Positions 18,635-29,144 of a stretch of 64,000 nt of DNA are shown piece after piece. The notes beneath the pieces are model-generated. The model did no database searches, was not told the origin of the DNA, and saw only the letters and a list, made by a program, of their open reading frames with translations. A program made the translations under genes and the position numbers. Source of the stretch: Nonlabens arenilitoris (GTDB lineage Bacteria; Bacteroidota; Bacteroidia; Flavobacteriales; Flavobacteriaceae); contig NZ_MTPW01000001.1 in NCBI RefSeq assembly GCF_002954765.1, positions 1,687,501 through 1,751,500 of the forward strand. Reading direction: 5' to 3'. The stretch's first letter is position 1. Each line of letters opens with the position of its first letter.

Positions 18635-19210
18635 ATGTTTCAATTAGGAAAAACCATCGTGTCAGATGACGTATTAGAAAAAGACTTTGTTTGCAACCTA
18701 ACAGCTTGTAAAGGTATTTGTTGTGTAGCAGGAGAAGCTGGTGCGCCATTAGAGCAAAAGGAGTTAGATATTCTAGATAATGAATATGAAAAGGTAAAGC
18801 CTTACTTAAGAGCCGAAGGTATTGAGGCTATCGAAGCGCAAGGTACGTGGATTGAACGTGAGAATGGAGAATTAGAGACGCCATTAGTCAATGGTGCAGA
18901 GTGTGCTTACACAACTTTTAAAGAAGATGGAACAGCTTTGTGTGGCATTGAGGCCGCTTATCGAGATGGTGCAACTTCTTTCTATAAACCTATTTCTTGT
19001 CATCTTTATCCGGTGCGTATTCAAGAATACACAGATTTTAAAGCGGTAAATTATCACAAGTGGCAAATTTGTGATGATGCGTGTACCTTAGGTGAAGAAT
19101 TAGGAGTGCCGGTTTACAAATTTCTAAAAGAAGCTCTCGTTCGTAAATTCGGAATCGCTTGGTATGATGAGTTGGAAGAAATAGCTCAAAATTGGTCTTC
19201 AAAATCGTAA
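18635..19210 (+). CDS. DUF3109 family cysteine-rich protein
   Basis: 191 residues matching the DUF3109 family by its cysteine pattern: CNLTACKGICC near residue 21, then CAYTTF, LCGIE, CHLYPVR and ICDDACTLG. Conserved cysteines of this kind suggest metal or Fe-S binding, similar to the YkgJ-type zinc/iron cluster proteins. No enzymatic role is known. It is monocistronic, with its own promoter, and diverges from marC. Confidence 0.88.
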   Translation: MFQLGKTIVSDDVLEKDFVCNLTACKGICCVAGEAGAPLEQKELDILDNEYEKVKPYLRAEGIEAIEAQGTWIERENGELETPLVNGAECAYTTFKEDGTALCGIEAAYRDGATSFYKPISCHLYPVRIQEYTDFKAVNYHKWQICDDACTLGEELGVPVYKFLKEALVRKFGIAWYDELEEIAQNWSSKS

Positions 19211-19575
19211 ATCTGCGTTTTTAAAAGTCACTTTTGAACAATTTGCTTTCGCGAAAGCGTGGATAACTTATTCCTATCCTATCACATAAATTTTGTAGGA
19301 ATTAGATTAAATATTGCGGCTTATCAGTGATAAAACGTAGGCTTGTAATACCTTGTTTCTATTAAATACATTGAAAGTTAGACGAAAATTTAATAGTCTG
19401 TTATACAGTGTTTTGATATATTGAATTAATTTATTTTTAACATTTCAAAGTAGCTTTGACGATGTTGAAAACTTGTTTAAAAGCAAATTGTTAAGACGCT
19501 AGATTCCTCTCAATGATTTTTGATATTTGTTACTCTTCAAACCAGAAGAAATAACCGAGAAAATTAAAAGGACAC
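19211..19575. other. Intergenic region upstream of nrdB
   Basis: 365 bases with no gene. It holds one copy of the iterated palindrome (core 19245-19258). A near-consensus -7 box lies about 45 bases before nrdB (GATATTTG, first base off). I looked for an NrdR-type paired box and did not find a convincing one. Confidence 0.5.
19245..19258. repeat. Iterated palindrome copy (intergenic)
   Basis: Exact GCTTTCGCGAAAGC, 35 bases after the DUF3109 stop. Confidence 0.9.
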
Positions 19576-20568
19576 ATGCAGACGACTCAAGAACCAATTT
19601 TACAAGAGAACCCAGATAGATTTGTTATTTTTCCTATTCAACATGATGATTTATGGGAATGGTATAAGAAACAACAAGCCTGTATTTGGACTGCTGAAGA
19701 AATCGATCTGCAAGTTGATATCACAGACTGGCAAAATTCATTGAATTCTGACGAGCGTTATTTTATTAAGCATATCCTTGCGTTTTTTGCGGCTAGTGAT
19801 GGTATTGTGAATGAAAATCTTGCAGAGAATTTTGTGAATGAGGTACAATATTCTGAGGCTAAGTTTTTCTATGGTTTCCAGATTATGATGGAAAACATTC
19901 ATTCAGAGACTTATTCTTTACTTATTGACACTTATGTAAAGGATGACGCAGAAAAAGATCAGCTGTTTAGAGCTATCGAGAATTTCCCAGCTATCAAATT
20001 AAAGGCAGACTGGGCAATGAAGTGGATAGAGAGCCCATCATTTGCTGAGCGTTTAATCGCATTTGCTGCAGTAGAAGGAATCTTTTTCTCTGGAGCATTT
20101 TGTTCTATTTACTGGTTGAAAAAACGTGGTCTTATGCCAGGACTTACTTTTTCTAATGAGTTGATATCACGTGATGAAGGTATGCACTGTGATTTTGCAG
20201 TACACCTACACAATCATCACCTAGTAAATAAGGTGCCTAAAGAGCGCATTACAGAAATCATTGTTGACGCATTAAATATCGAGCGTGAATTTATTACTGA
20301 GTCATTACCGGCTAGTTTAATAGGTATGAACGCAAAATTAATGACACAATATCTAGAATTTGTAACTGACCGTTTATTAGGTGAGCTGGAATGTGATCCT
20401 GTGTATAATGTTACTAATCCATTTGATTTTATGGATTTAATAGGTATGGAAGGTAAAACTAACTTCTTTGAAAAAAGAGTAGGAGAATACCAAAAAGCTG
20501 GTGTGATGAACAGTACTAAAGAAGATAAAAGTTCAATGGATTCTTTCTCCTTAGATGCTGATTTCTAG
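19576..20568 (+). CDS. nrdB: Class Ia ribonucleotide reductase, beta subunit
   Basis: Carries the di-iron centre and tyrosyl radical used by NrdA. The 330-residue ferritin-like protein shows [19 protein letters not shown], containing an ExxH metal motif and the radical-type Tyr as in the eukaryote-like R2 proteins. It also shows [10 protein letters not shown] and a second metal motif [10 protein letters not shown]. The C-terminus ends [11 protein letters not shown], the tail that docks onto the large subunit. nrdA follows after 145 bases that include a 6-bp hairpin (AGCTGC at 20574, GCAGCT at 20589). Confidence 0.96.
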   Translation: MQTTQEPILQENPDRFVIFPIQHDDLWEWYKKQQACIWTAEEIDLQVDITDWQNSLNSDERYFIKHILAFFAASDGIVNENLAENFVNEVQYSEAKFFYGFQIMMENIHSETYSLLIDTYVKDDAEKDQLFRAIENFPAIKLKADWAMKWIESPSFAERLIAFAAVEGIFFSGAFCSIYWLKKRGLMPGLTFSNELISRDEGMHCDFAVHLHNHHLVNKVPKERITEIIVDALNIEREFITESLPASLIGMNAKLMTQYLEFVTDRLLGELECDPVYNVTNPFDFMDLIGMEGKTNFFEKRVGEYQKAGVMNSTKEDKSSMDSFSLDADF

Positions 20569-20713
20569 TAAGTAGCTGCTAAAACCCTGCAGCTTTAAAG
20601 GCTGTTCCATTATAAAGTATAGAGGATTGATTTATCTGTTCTCGCAAATGTTAACCCAATTATTAGAGAATGGGATTAGAATCCTTATCTCTTAACCCAA
20701 AAACTAGTTCAAT

Positions 20714-23200
20714 ATGTTTGTAGTAAAAAGAGACGGCCACAAGGAGCCAGTAATGTTTGACAAAATCACAGCGAGAGTACGTAAATTATGTTACGGTCTA
20801 AGTAATCATGTAGATCCAGTAAAGGTAGCGATGCGTGTGATTGATGGATTGTATGATGGTGTTACTACAAGCGAATTGGATAATTTAGCTGCAGAGACGG
20901 CTGCAACAATGACCACTGCTCATCCAGACTATGCTCGTCTGGCGGCACGTATTTCTGTTTCTAACTTACATAAGAATACAAAGAAGACGTTCACTGATGT
21001 GGTAACTGATTTGTATGAGTATGTAAATCCACGTACAGATAAAAAAGCACCTATGATCTCTGATGAGGTGTATCAAGTAGTACAGGATAATGCAGACCGC
21101 TTGAACTCGGCCATTATCTATAATCGTGATTTTGGGTACGATTATTTTGGGTTTAAGACATTAGAACGTAGTTATTTATTAAAAATCAATGGAAAAATTG
21201 CAGAGCGTCCACAGCACATGTTAATGCGTGTTTCTGTAGGGATCCATATGGATGATTTAGATGCTGCAATAGAGACCTATGAGTTGATGTCTAAAAAGTT
21301 CTTTACTCATGCAACACCTACATTATTTAATGCTGGTACGCCTAAACCTCAAATGTCTTCTTGCTTCTTATTAACGATGCAAGATGACAGTATAGAAGGT
21401 ATATATGACACATTAAAGCAAACAGCTAAGATCTCACAAAGTGCTGGTGGAATAGGGTTGTCTATCCACAACATACGTGCTAGAGGTTCTTACATTGGTG
21501 GTACTAACGGTACTTCAAATGGAATTGTCCCTATGCTTAAGGTTTATAATGACACAGCACGTTATGTAGATCAAGGTGGAGGAAAACGTAAAGGTTCTTT
21601 TGCTATTTACATGGAGCCATGGCATGCAGATATTTTTGATTTCTTAGATCTTAAGAAAAACCACGGTAAGGAAGAAATGCGTGCGCGTGACTTATTCTAT
21701 GCGATGTGGATGTCTGATTTATTTATGAAAAGAGTTGAGGCAAACGATAAGTGGACCTTAATGTGTCCACATGAATGTCCAGACCTTTATAATGTTTATG
21801 GAGATGAATTTGAAGCGCTTTATACAAAGTATGAGCAAGAAGGGAAAGGTCGTAAAACGATACAAGCGCGCGAGCTATGGGATAAGATATTAGAATCTCA
21901 AATAGAGACTGGTACACCATATATGTTGTATAAAGATGCAGCAAATAATAAGTCTAATCAGAAGAATCTAGGAACCATCAGGTCTTCAAACCTATGTACT
22001 GAGATTATGGAGTATACTTCTCCAGATGAGGTGGCTGTATGTAACCTAGCATCTATCGCATTACCTATGTTCATAAAAGACGGTGCGTTTGATCATAAAG
22101 CACTTTATAAAGTGACTAAAAGGGTTACACGCAACCTGAATAAAGTAATCGATCGCAATTATTACCCAGTAATAGAGGCGAGAAATTCTAACATGCGTCA
22201 CAGACCAGTTGGACTAGGTATTCAAGGTCTGGCAGATGCTTTTATTATGTTACGATTACCGTTTACGAGTGATGAGGCCAAAAAATTAAACTCAGAGATT
22301 TTTGAGACTTTATACTTTGCGGCATGTGAAGCTTCTATGGAGATGGCAAAAGAAGAAGGTCCTTATTCAACATTTGAAGGGTCGCCTATGTCAAAAGGTG
22401 AATTCCAATTCAATATGTGGAATATCAATGATTCAGATTTAAGTGGTCGTTGGAATTGGTCAGATTTAAGAACAAAGGTAATGGAGCATGGTGTGAGAAA
22501 TTCACTTCTAGTAGCACCTATGCCTACAGCAAGTACTTCACAAATCTTAGGTAATAATGAGGCTTTTGAACCATATACTTCAAATATCTATACACGTAGA
22601 ACACTTTCCGGAGAGTTTATTGTAGTTAATAAGCACTTATTGAAAGACTTAGTAGATCTAGGGCTTTGGGATGACAGTTTGAAGAATGCGATTATGAGAA
22701 ATAATGGTTCTATTCAAGCGATAGAAGGTATTCCAGAAGATATTAAAGAACTGTATAAAACAGTGTGGGAATTAAAGATGAAGGATATCATCGATATGTC
22801 TCGTCAACGTGGTTACTTTATTGATCAGTCACAATCCTTAAACCTGTTTATGGAAAACGTGACCACGTCTAAGCTTACTTCAATGCATTTCTATGCATGG
22901 AAAAGTGGTCTTAAAACAGGTATGTACTATTTAAGAACTAAGGCAGCTGTAGATGCTATTAAATTTACAGTAACTAAAGAAGCTAAAAAAGCTCCAGTAG
23001 CACAACCAGCAGTTGCACCGGTACTTATAGAGGATCATTCTCCAGCCGCTGCAAAGGTTATGGAAGCTGCTGCAGATATTATTAATACAAAGGTCGTAAC
23101 AGAAAATGAAGAAATGACGGCTGCAGAATATAAGGAAATCCTATTGCGTGCAAAAGAAGCGGCAAGCAATGGAGATGACTGCGAGATGTGCGGTTCATAA
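20714..23200 (+). CDS. nrdA: Class Ia ribonucleotide reductase, alpha subunit
   Basis: Reduces ribonucleoside diphosphates to deoxy forms. The 828 residues begin with an ATP-cone ([21 protein letters not shown]), the allosteric activity site. The barrel contains PQMSSCFLL and the active-site NLCTE motif (Cys428, Glu430). A C-terminal extension of about 60 residues rich in Ala ends in CEMCGS, the redox-shuttle cysteine pair reduced by thioredoxin. A strong terminator follows. Confidence 0.97.
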   Translation: MFVVKRDGHKEPVMFDKITARVRKLCYGLSNHVDPVKVAMRVIDGLYDGVTTSELDNLAAETAATMTTAHPDYARLAARISVSNLHKNTKKTFTDVVTDLYEYVNPRTDKKAPMISDEVYQVVQDNADRLNSAIIYNRDFGYDYFGFKTLERSYLLKINGKIAERPQHMLMRVSVGIHMDDLDAAIETYELMSKKFFTHATPTLFNAGTPKPQMSSCFLLTMQDDSIEGIYDTLKQTAKISQSAGGIGLSIHNIRARGSYIGGTNGTSNGIVPMLKVYNDTARYVDQGGGKRKGSFAIYMEPWHADIFDFLDLKKNHGKEEMRARDLFYAMWMSDLFMKRVEANDKWTLMCPHECPDLYNVYGDEFEALYTKYEQEGKGRKTIQARELWDKILESQIETGTPYMLYKDAANNKSNQKNLGTIRSSNLCTEIMEYTSPDEVAVCNLASIALPMFIKDGAFDHKALYKVTKRVTRNLNKVIDRNYYPVIEARNSNMRHRPVGLGIQGLADAFIMLRLPFTSDEAKKLNSEIFETLYFAACEASMEMAKEEGPYSTFEGSPMSKGEFQFNMWNINDSDLSGRWNWSDLRTKVMEHGVRNSLLVAPMPTASTSQILGNNEAFEPYTSNIYTRRTLSGEFIVVNKHLLKDLVDLGLWDDSLKNAIMRNNGSIQAIEGIPEDIKELYKTVWELKMKDIIDMSRQRGYFIDQSQSLNLFMENVTTSKLTSMHFYAWKSGLKTGMYYLRTKAAVDAIKFTVTKEAKKAPVAQPAVAPVLIEDHSPAAAKVMEAAADIINTKVVTENEEMTAAEYKEILLRAKEAASNGDDCEMCGS

Positions 23201-23226
23201 AACCTACTTATTTACTTAATGTAAAG

Positions 23227-23259
23227 CGACCTTACAATTGTTGTAAGGTCGTTTTTTTT
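23227..23259 (+). terminator. Intrinsic terminator after nrdA
   Basis: CGACCTTACAA pairs perfectly with TTGTAAGGTCG around a TTG loop, followed by eight Ts. The iterated palindrome begins two bases later. Confidence 0.92.
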
Positions 23260-23261
23260 AC

Positions 23262-23275
23262 GCTTTCGCGAAAGC
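23262..23275. repeat. Iterated palindrome copy (intergenic)
   Basis: Exact GCTTTCGCGAAAGC directly downstream of the nrdA terminator. Confidence 0.9.
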
Positions 23276-23457
23276 GTGCATACCTGGCCCATTACTCAAT
23301 TCAAAAGTTAAGTCTTTTAACAAGAATAGATTATATCGACATCATAACCTTAAATCTATATTAAGTTTGATGTAAACCCATGTTAATCGCTCGATTTCAA
23401 CTGCTATCTGTCTGTATATTGTAATAAATTAATTAAATAACCATACAAACTAATATT

Positions 23458-23904
23458 ATGAAGTACACAGAAGAAGTAGCAAACAAGCTAAATGAATTAC
23501 TAGAGAAAAATTATGATGCTGAGGCTGGATATAAACTAGCTAAAGAAAAAGTTGATAGTAAAAGATTAAAAGGATTTTTTGAAAATCAAGCGCAAGAACG
23601 ATATGATTTCGGACATGAGCTTAAAAACGAAATTCGTAGTTATGGAGCAACTCCAGATAAAGGAACTAGTATAAAAGGTGACGCACACCGCGCATGGATG
23701 AATATTAAATCTACCTTCACCTCAGATAATGAAGAAAGCATGCTAGAAGAGGCGATCAGAGGAGAAAAAGCTGCTGTAGAAGAATACAATACCATAATCG
23801 CAGATATGACATTGCCGCCGTCAACAAATTCATTGTTAACCAAGCATCGTGATAACGTGCAAACTGCTTTAAACAAGGTAAGTGCGATGGAAAGCATAGC
23901 ATAA
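23458..23904 (+). CDS. PA2169/DUF2383-type four-helix-bundle protein
   Basis: 148 residues, all helical in appearance, with the ferritin-like DUF2383 layout. The N-terminal helix is VANKLNELLEKNYDAEAGYKLA; the second helix carries KRLKGFFENQAQERYDFGHEL; the third contains ESMLEEAIRGEKAAVEEYNTII. Acidic residues and EKAAVEEY resemble metal-binding ferritin-like helices, but no activity is established. Relatives are often stress-induced. It is a single-gene unit between two terminators. Confidence 0.88.
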   Translation: MKYTEEVANKLNELLEKNYDAEAGYKLAKEKVDSKRLKGFFENQAQERYDFGHELKNEIRSYGATPDKGTSIKGDAHRAWMNIKSTFTSDNEESMLEEAIRGEKAAVEEYNTIIADMTLPPSTNSLLTKHRDNVQTALNKVSAMESIA

Positions 23905-23924
23905 TTTCCGTAGATTATTGATTG

Positions 23925-23959
23925 AAGACCCTTTTGAGACATCAAAAGGGTCTTTTTTT
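23925..23959 (+). terminator. Intrinsic terminator after the DUF2383 gene
   Basis: AAGACCCTTTTGA pairs with TCAAAAGGGTCTT around a GACA loop, followed by Ts. Confidence 0.92.
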
Positions 23960-24166
23960 GATGTAAAATATGATAATCTTTTGTCGCTTTTGTTCATAAC
24001 TACATTTTTAATAAATGTTTCAATCACGTATATTTAAAATTCCGTTTTTAAATTCTGTTCAATTTTTAAACACCTCTTTTTAAGTTAATTAACTGGTTAT
24101 GTATAGCTGGTTTATTGTCTTAAAAATTATAAATAGACGACTCGATAACCCAACACTCTTTCTACT

Positions 24167-27100
24167 ATGTATCTCATCTTTGACACAGAAACCACAGGAT
24201 TACCTAAACGCTGGGATGCACCTTATACAGATGTGGACAATTGGCCGCGAGTCATTCAAATTGCATGGCAATTACATGATGAAATGGGTAACCTTATTGA
24301 GCACAAGGATTATCTAGTTAAGCCAGATGGTTTTGACATTCCCTATGATGCAGAGCGTATTCATGGTATCTCTACAGCACTTGCAGATCAGCAAGGTGTA
24401 CCGCTAGAAGAAATGCTATCTGAATTTAACATTGCACTCAGTAAAGCAAAATTTGTAGTAGGTCAGAATTTAAAATTTGATTTAAATGTTACTGGAGCAG
24501 AGTTTGAGAGAACTCAAATCGCAAACGATTTACAAGAGATCCCAGTACTCGATACCTGTACAGAACACACCGCACAATTATGTCAGATACCTGGTGGTCG
24601 TGGCGGTAAATTTAAGTTACCTACACTTACAGAGTTACACCAGTTTCTATTTAATCAACCATTTGGTGAAGCCCATAATGCCACTGCAGATGTTGAGGCA
24701 ACAACGAGATGTTTCTTAGAATTAATACGTAAACAACAATATTCAAAACAACAACTAGACGTTGCAGATGATTATTTTGTGCGTTTTCAAGAACAGAATC
24801 CGGCACCTATAAGACCTGTAGGGATTACTCATATTAATCTTAAAAAAGCTTCAGATCAACTTAAAGAATCTGCCTCACCAGAGCTTTCTAAACAAGAGAT
24901 AAAAGAGAATCTAGAAGAACTTAATGAAGCACAATTTGCGCATTTACATTCTCATTCTCAATTCTCTATTTTACAGTCCACAGCAAGTGTTCAAGATCTG
25001 GTAATGGCCGCTGCTGCAAATGATATGTCTGCTGTTGCCATGACAGATCATGCAAATATGATGGGAGCTTTTCATTTTGTGAAAGCGGTAAAAGCCTATA
25101 ATGCAAGCCTAGTAAATGATGATGAAAATGAATTACAAAAAAAGCCGCTAAAACCGGTTATAGGTTGTGAGTTTTTTGTCTGCGAGGATATGAATGATAA
25201 GTCCCATAAAGATAATGGGTATCAAATCGTTTTACTGGCCAAAAATAAAAATGGCTATCTCAACATTGCAAAAATGTCTAGTAAAGCTTACATAGATGGA
25301 TTCTACTACGTTCCTAGAATTGATAAAAAATTGATTCAAGAGTTTAAAGAAGACGTTATTGTCCTTACCGGTAATATGTATGGAGAGGTTCCTTCAAAAA
25401 TCCTCAACATAGGAGAAAATCAGGCCGAAGAAGCCCTTCTTTGGTGGAAGGAAGAATTTGGCGATGATTTATATGTTGAAATCATGCGTCATGGACAGGA
25501 AGATGAAGATAGAGCAAATGAGGTTTTGATATCGCTTTCGCGAAAGCATAATATCAAAATGGTAGCGACTAATAATACTTATTATGTGCATAAAGAAGAT
25601 GCAAATGCACACGATATTTTATTATGTGTAAAAGATGGAGAGAAGCAAGCGACACCTATAGGTCGTGGACGTGGTTATCGATATGGATTGCCTAATCAAG
25701 AGTACTATTACAAGTCTGCTGCAGAGATGAAACTTTTATTTAAGGATCTGCCTGAGGCGATTCTTAATATTAGTGAAGTCCTAGATAAGATAGAACCCTT
25801 TGAACTAGCAAGAGATGTACTATTACCTAAGTTTGATATTCCAGAACAGTTTCTAGACGCGCAAGATGAACATGATAATAAAAAACGTGGTGAGAATGCT
25901 TATTTAAGACACCTAACTTATGAAGGAGCAAAAAAACGTTATGGTGAGATTACACCAGAGATTGAAGAACGTTTAGATTTTGAATTAGAAACCATACGTA
26001 AAACAGGATATCCAGGATACTTCTTAATTACTTGGGATTTTATAAAAGCTGCCCGTGAAATGGATGTAGCGGTAGGTCCTGGCCGTGGTAGTGCGGCAGG
26101 TAGTGTGGTCGCCTATTGTTTGTGGATTACAAATGTAGATCCTATACATTACGACTTACTTTTTGAGCGTTTCTTAAATCCAGATCGTGTAAGTATGCCA
26201 GATATTGATATCGATTTTGATGATGAAAATCGATACAAAGTAATGGATTATGTTATTGAAAAGTATGGAGCCAGTCAGGTAGCTCAAATTATTACTTATG
26301 GTACCATGGCGGCAAAATCTTCCATACGCGATACCGCAAGAGCATTAGATTTACCACTTAACGAGGCAGATCATATTGCAAAATTAATTCCTGATTTTGC
26401 TAAGCTTAAAAAGATTTTTGCTCTTGAAGATAATGAAGTGCGTAGCAAATTCCGTGGTGAGGATGCTGACATGGTTGAAGAACTTAGAGGTATCGCAGCA
26501 GGATCTGACCTTGCCGCTGAGACTTTAAGACAAGCTCGTATTTTAGAAGGTTCTGTAAGAAATACAGGAGTTCATGCCTGTGGTGTGATTATAACACCTG
26601 CACCACTTACTAATTTTGTGCCAGTCGCTACAGCAAAAAACTCAGACCTTTATGTGACCCAATTTGATAATGAAGTTGTAGAAAGTGCTGGATTGTTGAA
26701 GATGGACTTCTTAGGGCTTAAAACATTAAGTCAAATTAAAGATACCGTTGCGATTATTAAAGAGCGTCATCATATTGATCTTGATATTGAGTCTATACCA
26801 CTAGATGATGTTAAAACTTATGAGCTTTTTCAAGAAGGTAATACCATAGGGATATTTCAGTATGAAAGTGCTGGTATGCAAAAGTATATGCGTGATTTAA
26901 AACCTACGCAATTTGCAGATTTAATTGCAATGAACGCCTTATATCGTCCTGGTCCGCTTGAATATATACCTGACTTTATTGATAGAAAACATGGTGTTAA
27001 GGAAATAAGCTATGATCTTGATGGTATGGAAGAATACCTTTCAGAAACCTATGGTATTACGGTCTATCAAGAGCAAGTAATGCTACTTTCTCAAAAGCTT

Positions 27101-28519
27101 GCAAACTTTTCAAAAGGTGAGGCAGATGTCTTACGTAAGGCGATGGGTAAAAAACAAATGGCTACCCTACAAAAAATGAAGCCTAAGTTCTTAGATAATG
27201 GTGAGTCTAATGGTCATGACCGTGAAATACTTGAAAAAGTTTGGAAAGATTGGGAAGCGTTTGCGTCATATGCATTTAATAAATCTCACTCTACATGTTA
27301 TGCATGGATAGGTTATCAAACAGCTTATTTAAAAGCAAACTATCCAGCCGAGTTTATGGCAGCAACTCTGTCTAATAACATGAACCAGATTAAGGACGTA
27401 ACTAAATTTATGGATGAGTGTAAGCATATGGGATTACCTGTGCTAGGTCCAGACGTGAATGAGTCTAACTATAAGTTTACGGTAAATAAACATGGTGCGG
27501 TACGTTTTGGGATGGGAGCAGTGAAAGGTTTAGGCCATGGAGCTGTAATGACTATCATAGAAAATAGAAAAGATGGTCCTTATAAAAGCATCTTTGATAT
27601 GGCAAAGCGTATTGACCTGCGCGCTGCAAATAAGAAATCTTTTGAAGCACTAGCCTTAAGTGGTGGATTTGATGGACTAGGTGGTGAGAATAGAGCTCAA
27701 TATTTCCATCAATCTGATAATGGCCAGATTTTTCTGGAGCAAGTTGTTAAATATGCTCAAAAGTTTCAAGAAAACGAAAATAGTGCCCAGGTAAGCCTTT
27801 TTGGTGAGGCAAGTGATGTGCAGATTCCAGAGCCAGAATTACCTATTTGTGAAGACTGGGGAACGATGGAGAAATTGAAACGTGAAAAAGAAGTTGTAGG
27901 TATATATATATCAGGACATCCACTAGATGATTATAAAAAAGAGATGGAATTTTTCTGTAATACAGGACTTTCTAGCTTAAAAGATTTGCATGGATTAGTA
28001 AATAGAGATTTGACCTTTTGTGGAGTGATAAGTGATGTCCAGCATCGTATTACAAAAACTAATAAAGGTTGGGGAATGTTTACTGTAGAGGATTATGAAG
28101 ACAGTTTTGAGTTCAGACTTTTTAATGAAGATTACTTGAAATTTAGACACTTTTTAGTGCCTAATTCTTTCATTCATTGTAAGATTAAAATTAAAGAAGG
28201 TTGGATTGATAAGAAGACAGGTAAACCTACGGATCCACGTATTAATTTTATCGCTATGCAGCAACTACAAGACTTAATGGCTAGTAGTGCAAAAAAACTA
28301 ACCATTCAATTCCATATTAGTGAAGTAGTTGAGAATAGAGTTGAATGGTTAAAGGACATTATAGAGACGCATAAAGGTGATCATCAATTATTTTTTAACC
28401 TTGTGGATCATGAGGAGAAAATTTCTTTAAATATGCCTAGCCGCTTGAAAAAAGTAAATGTGACAAATGAATTATTAGATTTATTAGACCAACAAGGCAT
28501 TAATTATGGCGTGAATTAA
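24167..28519 (+). CDS. dnaE: DNA polymerase III alpha subunit with fused N-terminal proofreading exonuclease
   Basis: The replicative polymerase, 1450 residues instead of about 1160. Residues 1 to ~190 are a DEDDh exonuclease (epsilon-like): YLIFDTETTGLP, GQNLKFDL and EAHNATADVEATTRCF are its three Exo motifs. A linker of about 60 residues leads to the PHP domain (AQFAHLHSHSQFSIL, MTDHANMMG). The polymerase core contains GPGRGSAAGSVVAY and catalytic aspartates in PDIDIDFDD (Asp679, Asp681, Asp683). Helix-hairpin-helix and OB-fold regions follow. Proofreading is therefore in cis. A copy of the iterated palindrome lies inside the PHP-domain coding region (25534-25547) and is read as SLSRK. The ATG at 24167 is the first codon of the Exo I strand. 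Confidence 0.96.
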   Translation: MYLIFDTETTGLPKRWDAPYTDVDNWPRVIQIAWQLHDEMGNLIEHKDYLVKPDGFDIPYDAERIHGISTALADQQGVPLEEMLSEFNIALSKAKFVVGQNLKFDLNVTGAEFERTQIANDLQEIPVLDTCTEHTAQLCQIPGGRGGKFKLPTLTELHQFLFNQPFGEAHNATADVEATTRCFLELIRKQQYSKQQLDVADDYFVRFQEQNPAPIRPVGITHINLKKASDQLKESASPELSKQEIKENLEELNEAQFAHLHSHSQFSILQSTASVQDLVMAAAANDMSAVAMTDHANMMGAFHFVKAVKAYNASLVNDDENELQKKPLKPVIGCEFFVCEDMNDKSHKDNGYQIVLLAKNKNGYLNIAKMSSKAYIDGFYYVPRIDKKLIQEFKEDVIVLTGNMYGEVPSKILNIGENQAEEALLWWKEEFGDDLYVEIMRHGQEDEDRANEVLISLSRKHNIKMVATNNTYYVHKEDANAHDILLCVKDGEKQATPIGRGRGYRYGLPNQEYYYKSAAEMKLLFKDLPEAILNISEVLDKIEPFELARDVLLPKFDIPEQFLDAQDEHDNKKRGENAYLRHLTYEGAKKRYGEITPEIEERLDFELETIRKTGYPGYFLITWDFIKAAREMDVAVGPGRGSAAGSVVAYCLWITNVDPIHYDLLFERFLNPDRVSMPDIDIDFDDENRYKVMDYVIEKYGASQVAQIITYGTMAAKSSIRDTARALDLPLNEADHIAKLIPDFAKLKKIFALEDNEVRSKFRGEDADMVEELRGIAAGSDLAAETLRQARILEGSVRNTGVHACGVIITPAPLTNFVPVATAKNSDLYVTQFDNEVVESAGLLKMDFLGLKTLSQIKDTVAIIKERHHIDLDIESIPLDDVKTYELFQEGNTIGIFQYESAGMQKYMRDLKPTQFADLIAMNALYRPGPLEYIPDFIDRKHGVKEISYDLDGMEEYLSETYGITVYQEQVMLLSQKLANFSKGEADVLRKAMGKKQMATLQKMKPKFLDNGESNGHDREILEKVWKDWEAFASYAFNKSHSTCYAWIGYQTAYLKANYPAEFMAATLSNNMNQIKDVTKFMDECKHMGLPVLGPDVNESNYKFTVNKHGAVRFGMGAVKGLGHGAVMTIIENRKDGPYKSIFDMAKRIDLRAANKKSFEALALSGGFDGLGGENRAQYFHQSDNGQIFLEQVVKYAQKFQENENSAQVSLFGEASDVQIPEPELPICEDWGTMEKLKREKEVVGIYISGHPLDDYKKEMEFFCNTGLSSLKDLHGLVNRDLTFCGVISDVQHRITKTNKGWGMFTVEDYEDSFEFRLFNEDYLKFRHFLVPNSFIHCKIKIKEGWIDKKTGKPTDPRINFIAMQQLQDLMASSAKKLTIQFHISEVVENRVEWLKDIIETHKGDHQLFFNLVDHEEKISLNMPSRLKKVNVTNELLDLLDQQGINYGVN
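25534..25547. repeat. Iterated palindrome copy (inside dnaE)
   Basis: Exact GCTTTCGCGAAAGC in coding sequence, translated as part of ISLSRKHN. Confidence 0.9.
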
Positions 28520-28571
28520 GGTCAAATCACTAAGCAACATATCGCTATAAGTAAGTCTAATGGTGACAGCC

Positions 28572-28602
28572 TGTGAAATGGAATAGGATTTGATTACTTT
28601 TG
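28572..28602 (+). promoter_or_regulatory. Promoter of trxA
   Basis: TACTTTTG at 28595-28602 matches TAnnTTTG. TGTG at 28572-28575 lies exactly 19 bases upstream as the -33 element. The trxA ATG follows 28 bases after the box. Confidence 0.7.
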
Positions 28603-28629
28603 TATATAGAATTTTAAACAGCAAGTAAG

Positions 28630-28950
28630 ATGGCACTAGAAATAACAGATGCAAATTTTGAAGAAACAGTATTAAACAGTGATAAGCCAGTTTTGGTTGA
28701 CTTTTGGGCTGCATGGTGTGGACCATGTCGCATGGTAGGACCTATCATTGATGAAGTAGCTACAGATTATGACGGTAAAGCCGTTGTAGGTAAAATGGAT
28801 GTAGATGCAAATCAAGAGTTTGCTGCAAAATATGGCGTTCGTAATATCCCTACAGTTCTTGTTTTCCAAAATGGAGAAGTAGTAGGACGTCAAGTAGGTG
28901 TTGCACCTAAAAATGCATATACAGATGCAATAGACGCATTATTGAACTAG
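28630..28950 (+). CDS. trxA: Thioredoxin
   Basis: A 106-residue cytoplasmic dithiol reductant with the active site WCGPC (Cys30, Cys33) and the cis-proline segment NIPTVLVFQNG. There is no signal peptide. A physiological partner encoded nearby is NrdA, whose C-terminal cysteines need thioredoxin. It has its own promoter and terminator. Confidence 0.97.
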   Translation: MALEITDANFEETVLNSDKPVLVDFWAAWCGPCRMVGPIIDEVATDYDGKAVVGKMDVDANQEFAAKYGVRNIPTVLVFQNGEVVGRQVGVAPKNAYTDAIDALLN

Positions 28951-28977
28951 ATTTTAATTCAAGATTTATAATAAAAT

Positions 28978-29008
28978 GCCTATTTCTTAATGGAAATAGG
29001 CTTTTTTT
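28978..29008 (+). terminator. Intrinsic terminator after trxA
   Basis: GCCTATTTC pairs with GAAATAGGC around a 6-base loop, followed by seven Ts. Confidence 0.9.
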
Positions 29009-29144
29009 ATGCTCATATCTCAAGGTCTTTCCCGGTAAAGAGGTTTTGGTTTGTAAAAATTTAACCTAATCATCATAAATTTTAATACAATGCTAGTACA
29101 TCGCCCTTAACCATTATAGTATCTTGAAAATAAAAATACAAATC

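Noticed and set aside
20569..20713. Possible riboswitch between nrdB and nrdA
   Set aside because: Only a 6-bp hairpin (AGCTGC/GCAGCT) is visible; no match to a cobalamin or other aptamer core.
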